DNA of 64,000 bases from the NCBI GenBank assembly GCA_008508345.1, contig QNGE01000118.1, positions 156,710-220,709 on the forward strand, in the 5' to 3' direction. Under the pieces are notes generated by a model. The model was given only the letters and a program-made list of their open reading frames with translations, did not search any database and had not been told where the DNA came from. This document shows, in pieces, positions 62,620 to 64,000 of this stretch. The DNA comes from Paragonimus westermani (taxonomy: Eukaryota > Platyhelminthes > Trematoda > Plagiorchiida > Troglotrematidae). The position numbers were made by a program, and so were the translations under genes. Positions within the stretch are counted from its first letter, which is position 1, and each line of letters opens with the position of its first letter.

Positions 62620-62822
62620 GTGAGATCAATGACGCAGTGGTCAACACGGTTGCCTAATGATTGGAATAGCCGGAGTTCAAATCCCGACCGTGGCAAGGAT
62701 ATGCACTACTGACGAGCTCTAATGAGAGCGAAAATCGAGTCTACTGCTTCTTTTCAAAATAGGCTGGCTGGAAAGTCTATCTGAATGTGAAGGGTGCGAT
62801 CAAACGTGAGTGATCTTCAACT
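62620..62822 (+). repeat. SINE-like repeat, copy B
   Basis: The better preserved copy of the family also seen at 28616-28810. It has an A-box-like TGACGCAGTGG (62630-62640) and a good B box GAGTTCAAATCC (62673-62684), as expected for a tRNA-derived Pol III promoter. A non-tRNA body of about 135 bases follows, starting CCGTGGCAAGGATATG and ending TTCAACT. It encodes no protein, so it would depend on another element for movement. Confidence 0.8.
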
Positions 62823-64000
62823 TGAAAATAAACCAAATCCCCGACTGCTCATCAGTACTTCCCAATCTACGTTGTAGTGCTCATGGATGAACGACAAAGT
62901 CGTACTCAACGGCAAGCATTATCTTCGTTCATCCGATACATCCGAGTTTCATGTCGGTGTTCAACATTCATTTGTCAATGGAGGAGTCTAATGACAAACC
63001 AAAATGACTAAATCGGTTTAACAACTTCATCCTGATGTATTCGATGATCATGAGGAAGACTATGGAGAACGGCGTGCACCCATAAACTCCACGAACTTTG
63101 TTTACGTATGCCTATCAGTGTGTTGTGATCAATAAAATCTAGCTAGATAAAGGAACCGACACTGCTTCTATCGACTAAGTTATTAGATATGGGAATTTCG
63201 AATGCGAATATCATCGAAAATTGCCGGTCTATTGATGTAATATCAGAATGAATTCCCCCGTAGCCAAATCTAAATTAAAGAAACCGCACGGTTTTCTTGT
63301 TGCTCAAACCTGGTTTGATGAATTTGAATAGTCAGTATTACGTGGTAAGTGTGAGCATATACTACGGACATCACTTCAATAAACAAAAATTGGCCGTTCT
63401 ACAAGAAATTATGGCATTGGTTTCAGTGAGCTGCGACATGTAATACGCCTGAATTGGTCACTTGAAGGAACACTTCCTGTTATGCCGACTAAACGAGCTT
63501 TTGCACAGGAAGAACGAAACTGCAAGCACGAAAACTGGCAGTGTATACAGGTAATAAACCTTACGGCTGTGGCAACAAAATCAGAAGTCTGATCTCATGT
63601 AACTGGATATCTTCATTTGGACAGAGTTTACATCAGTGCAGAATATCCCGTACTCCACTGATGTATCACGAAGCTGCTACTCCGTTGATTTCTTATTTTA
63701 TCTAACCTGATACCACAGACTATCAAAAACATACTTGCTTGCTTCGTGTCTCTGTTCACGACAAAAAATATATTCTGCCAGTTCGCCAGATTGAGATGTA
63801 ATCAACTTAAGTAAGAACAATATTTTTATTGACATTTTGACAGACAGTAGCAGATTGTAAAATGTTTGAAACAACTTTTGGGCATTCACTTCTCATCAGC
63901 AATCACGGCGAAAACAAATCAATCTCTCTCTTTAGTGGACCGGTATGCTGGCAACAGACAAAGATTCGTTAGGTTCAACACACTGGTGTTCTAGACATTG
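62823..64000. other. No recognised gene
   Basis: Only short open frames are present (63698-63889 minus is the longest). No motif, repeat copy or splice pair was found that I would defend. Confidence 0.4.

Noticed and set aside
1..64000. CRISPR array, bacterial operons, phage or integron features
   Set aside because: No spaced direct repeats, no Shine-Dalgarno-led gene runs and no long open frames; the sequence is that of an intron-rich eukaryote.

Overview
This window looks like nuclear DNA from a flatworm, most likely a digenean trematode. It is AT-rich, has no bacterial gene structure and no reading frame longer than about 200 codons. Protein-like segments are short, bounded by GT/AG splice signals and separated by introns of several kilobases. 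Relics of Penelope-like elements and tRNA-derived short repeats lie between them. The organism is inferred from these features and from the flatworm-like repeats; nothing in the window proves it.

The one gene I recognise with confidence is an Eph receptor tyrosine kinase on the minus strand. Four consecutive exons (24524-24789, 14378-14958, 10211-10447, 2998-3190) encode the ephrin-binding domain, the cysteine-rich/EGF-like region and the first part of the first fibronectin type III domain. All three splice junctions between them keep frame. The rest of that domain, the second fibronectin domain, the membrane segment, the kinase and the SAM domain must lie beyond the left edge. Two weaker exons (31394-31503 and 33009-33066) may supply the start of the ephrin-binding domain and the signal peptide.

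From 34.9 to 46.9 kb, seven minus-strand open segments with plausible splice sites can be linked in one continuous phase series ending at a stop codon. I read this as a possible second gene for a cysteine-containing, probably extracellular protein of unknown family. It is a hypothesis made by eye. From 52 to 61 kb there are isolated candidate exons: a minus-strand terminal exon with eight cysteines and a poly(A) signal, and four plus-strand segments with good splice sites. I recognise none of these products.

Repeats are two decayed Penelope-like endonuclease (GIY-YIG) relics at 72-610 and 34529-34909, a two-copy tRNA-derived SINE-like family at 28616-28810 and 62620-62822, two further tRNA-like Pol III units near 2.8 and 32.1 kb, a perfect hairpin at 6.36 kb, and minor simple repeats. 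Most of the remaining sequence is intronic or intergenic and shows nothing I can name. Candidate exons found by eye in AT-rich DNA have a real chance rate, so anything below about 0.4 confidence should be treated as a lead.
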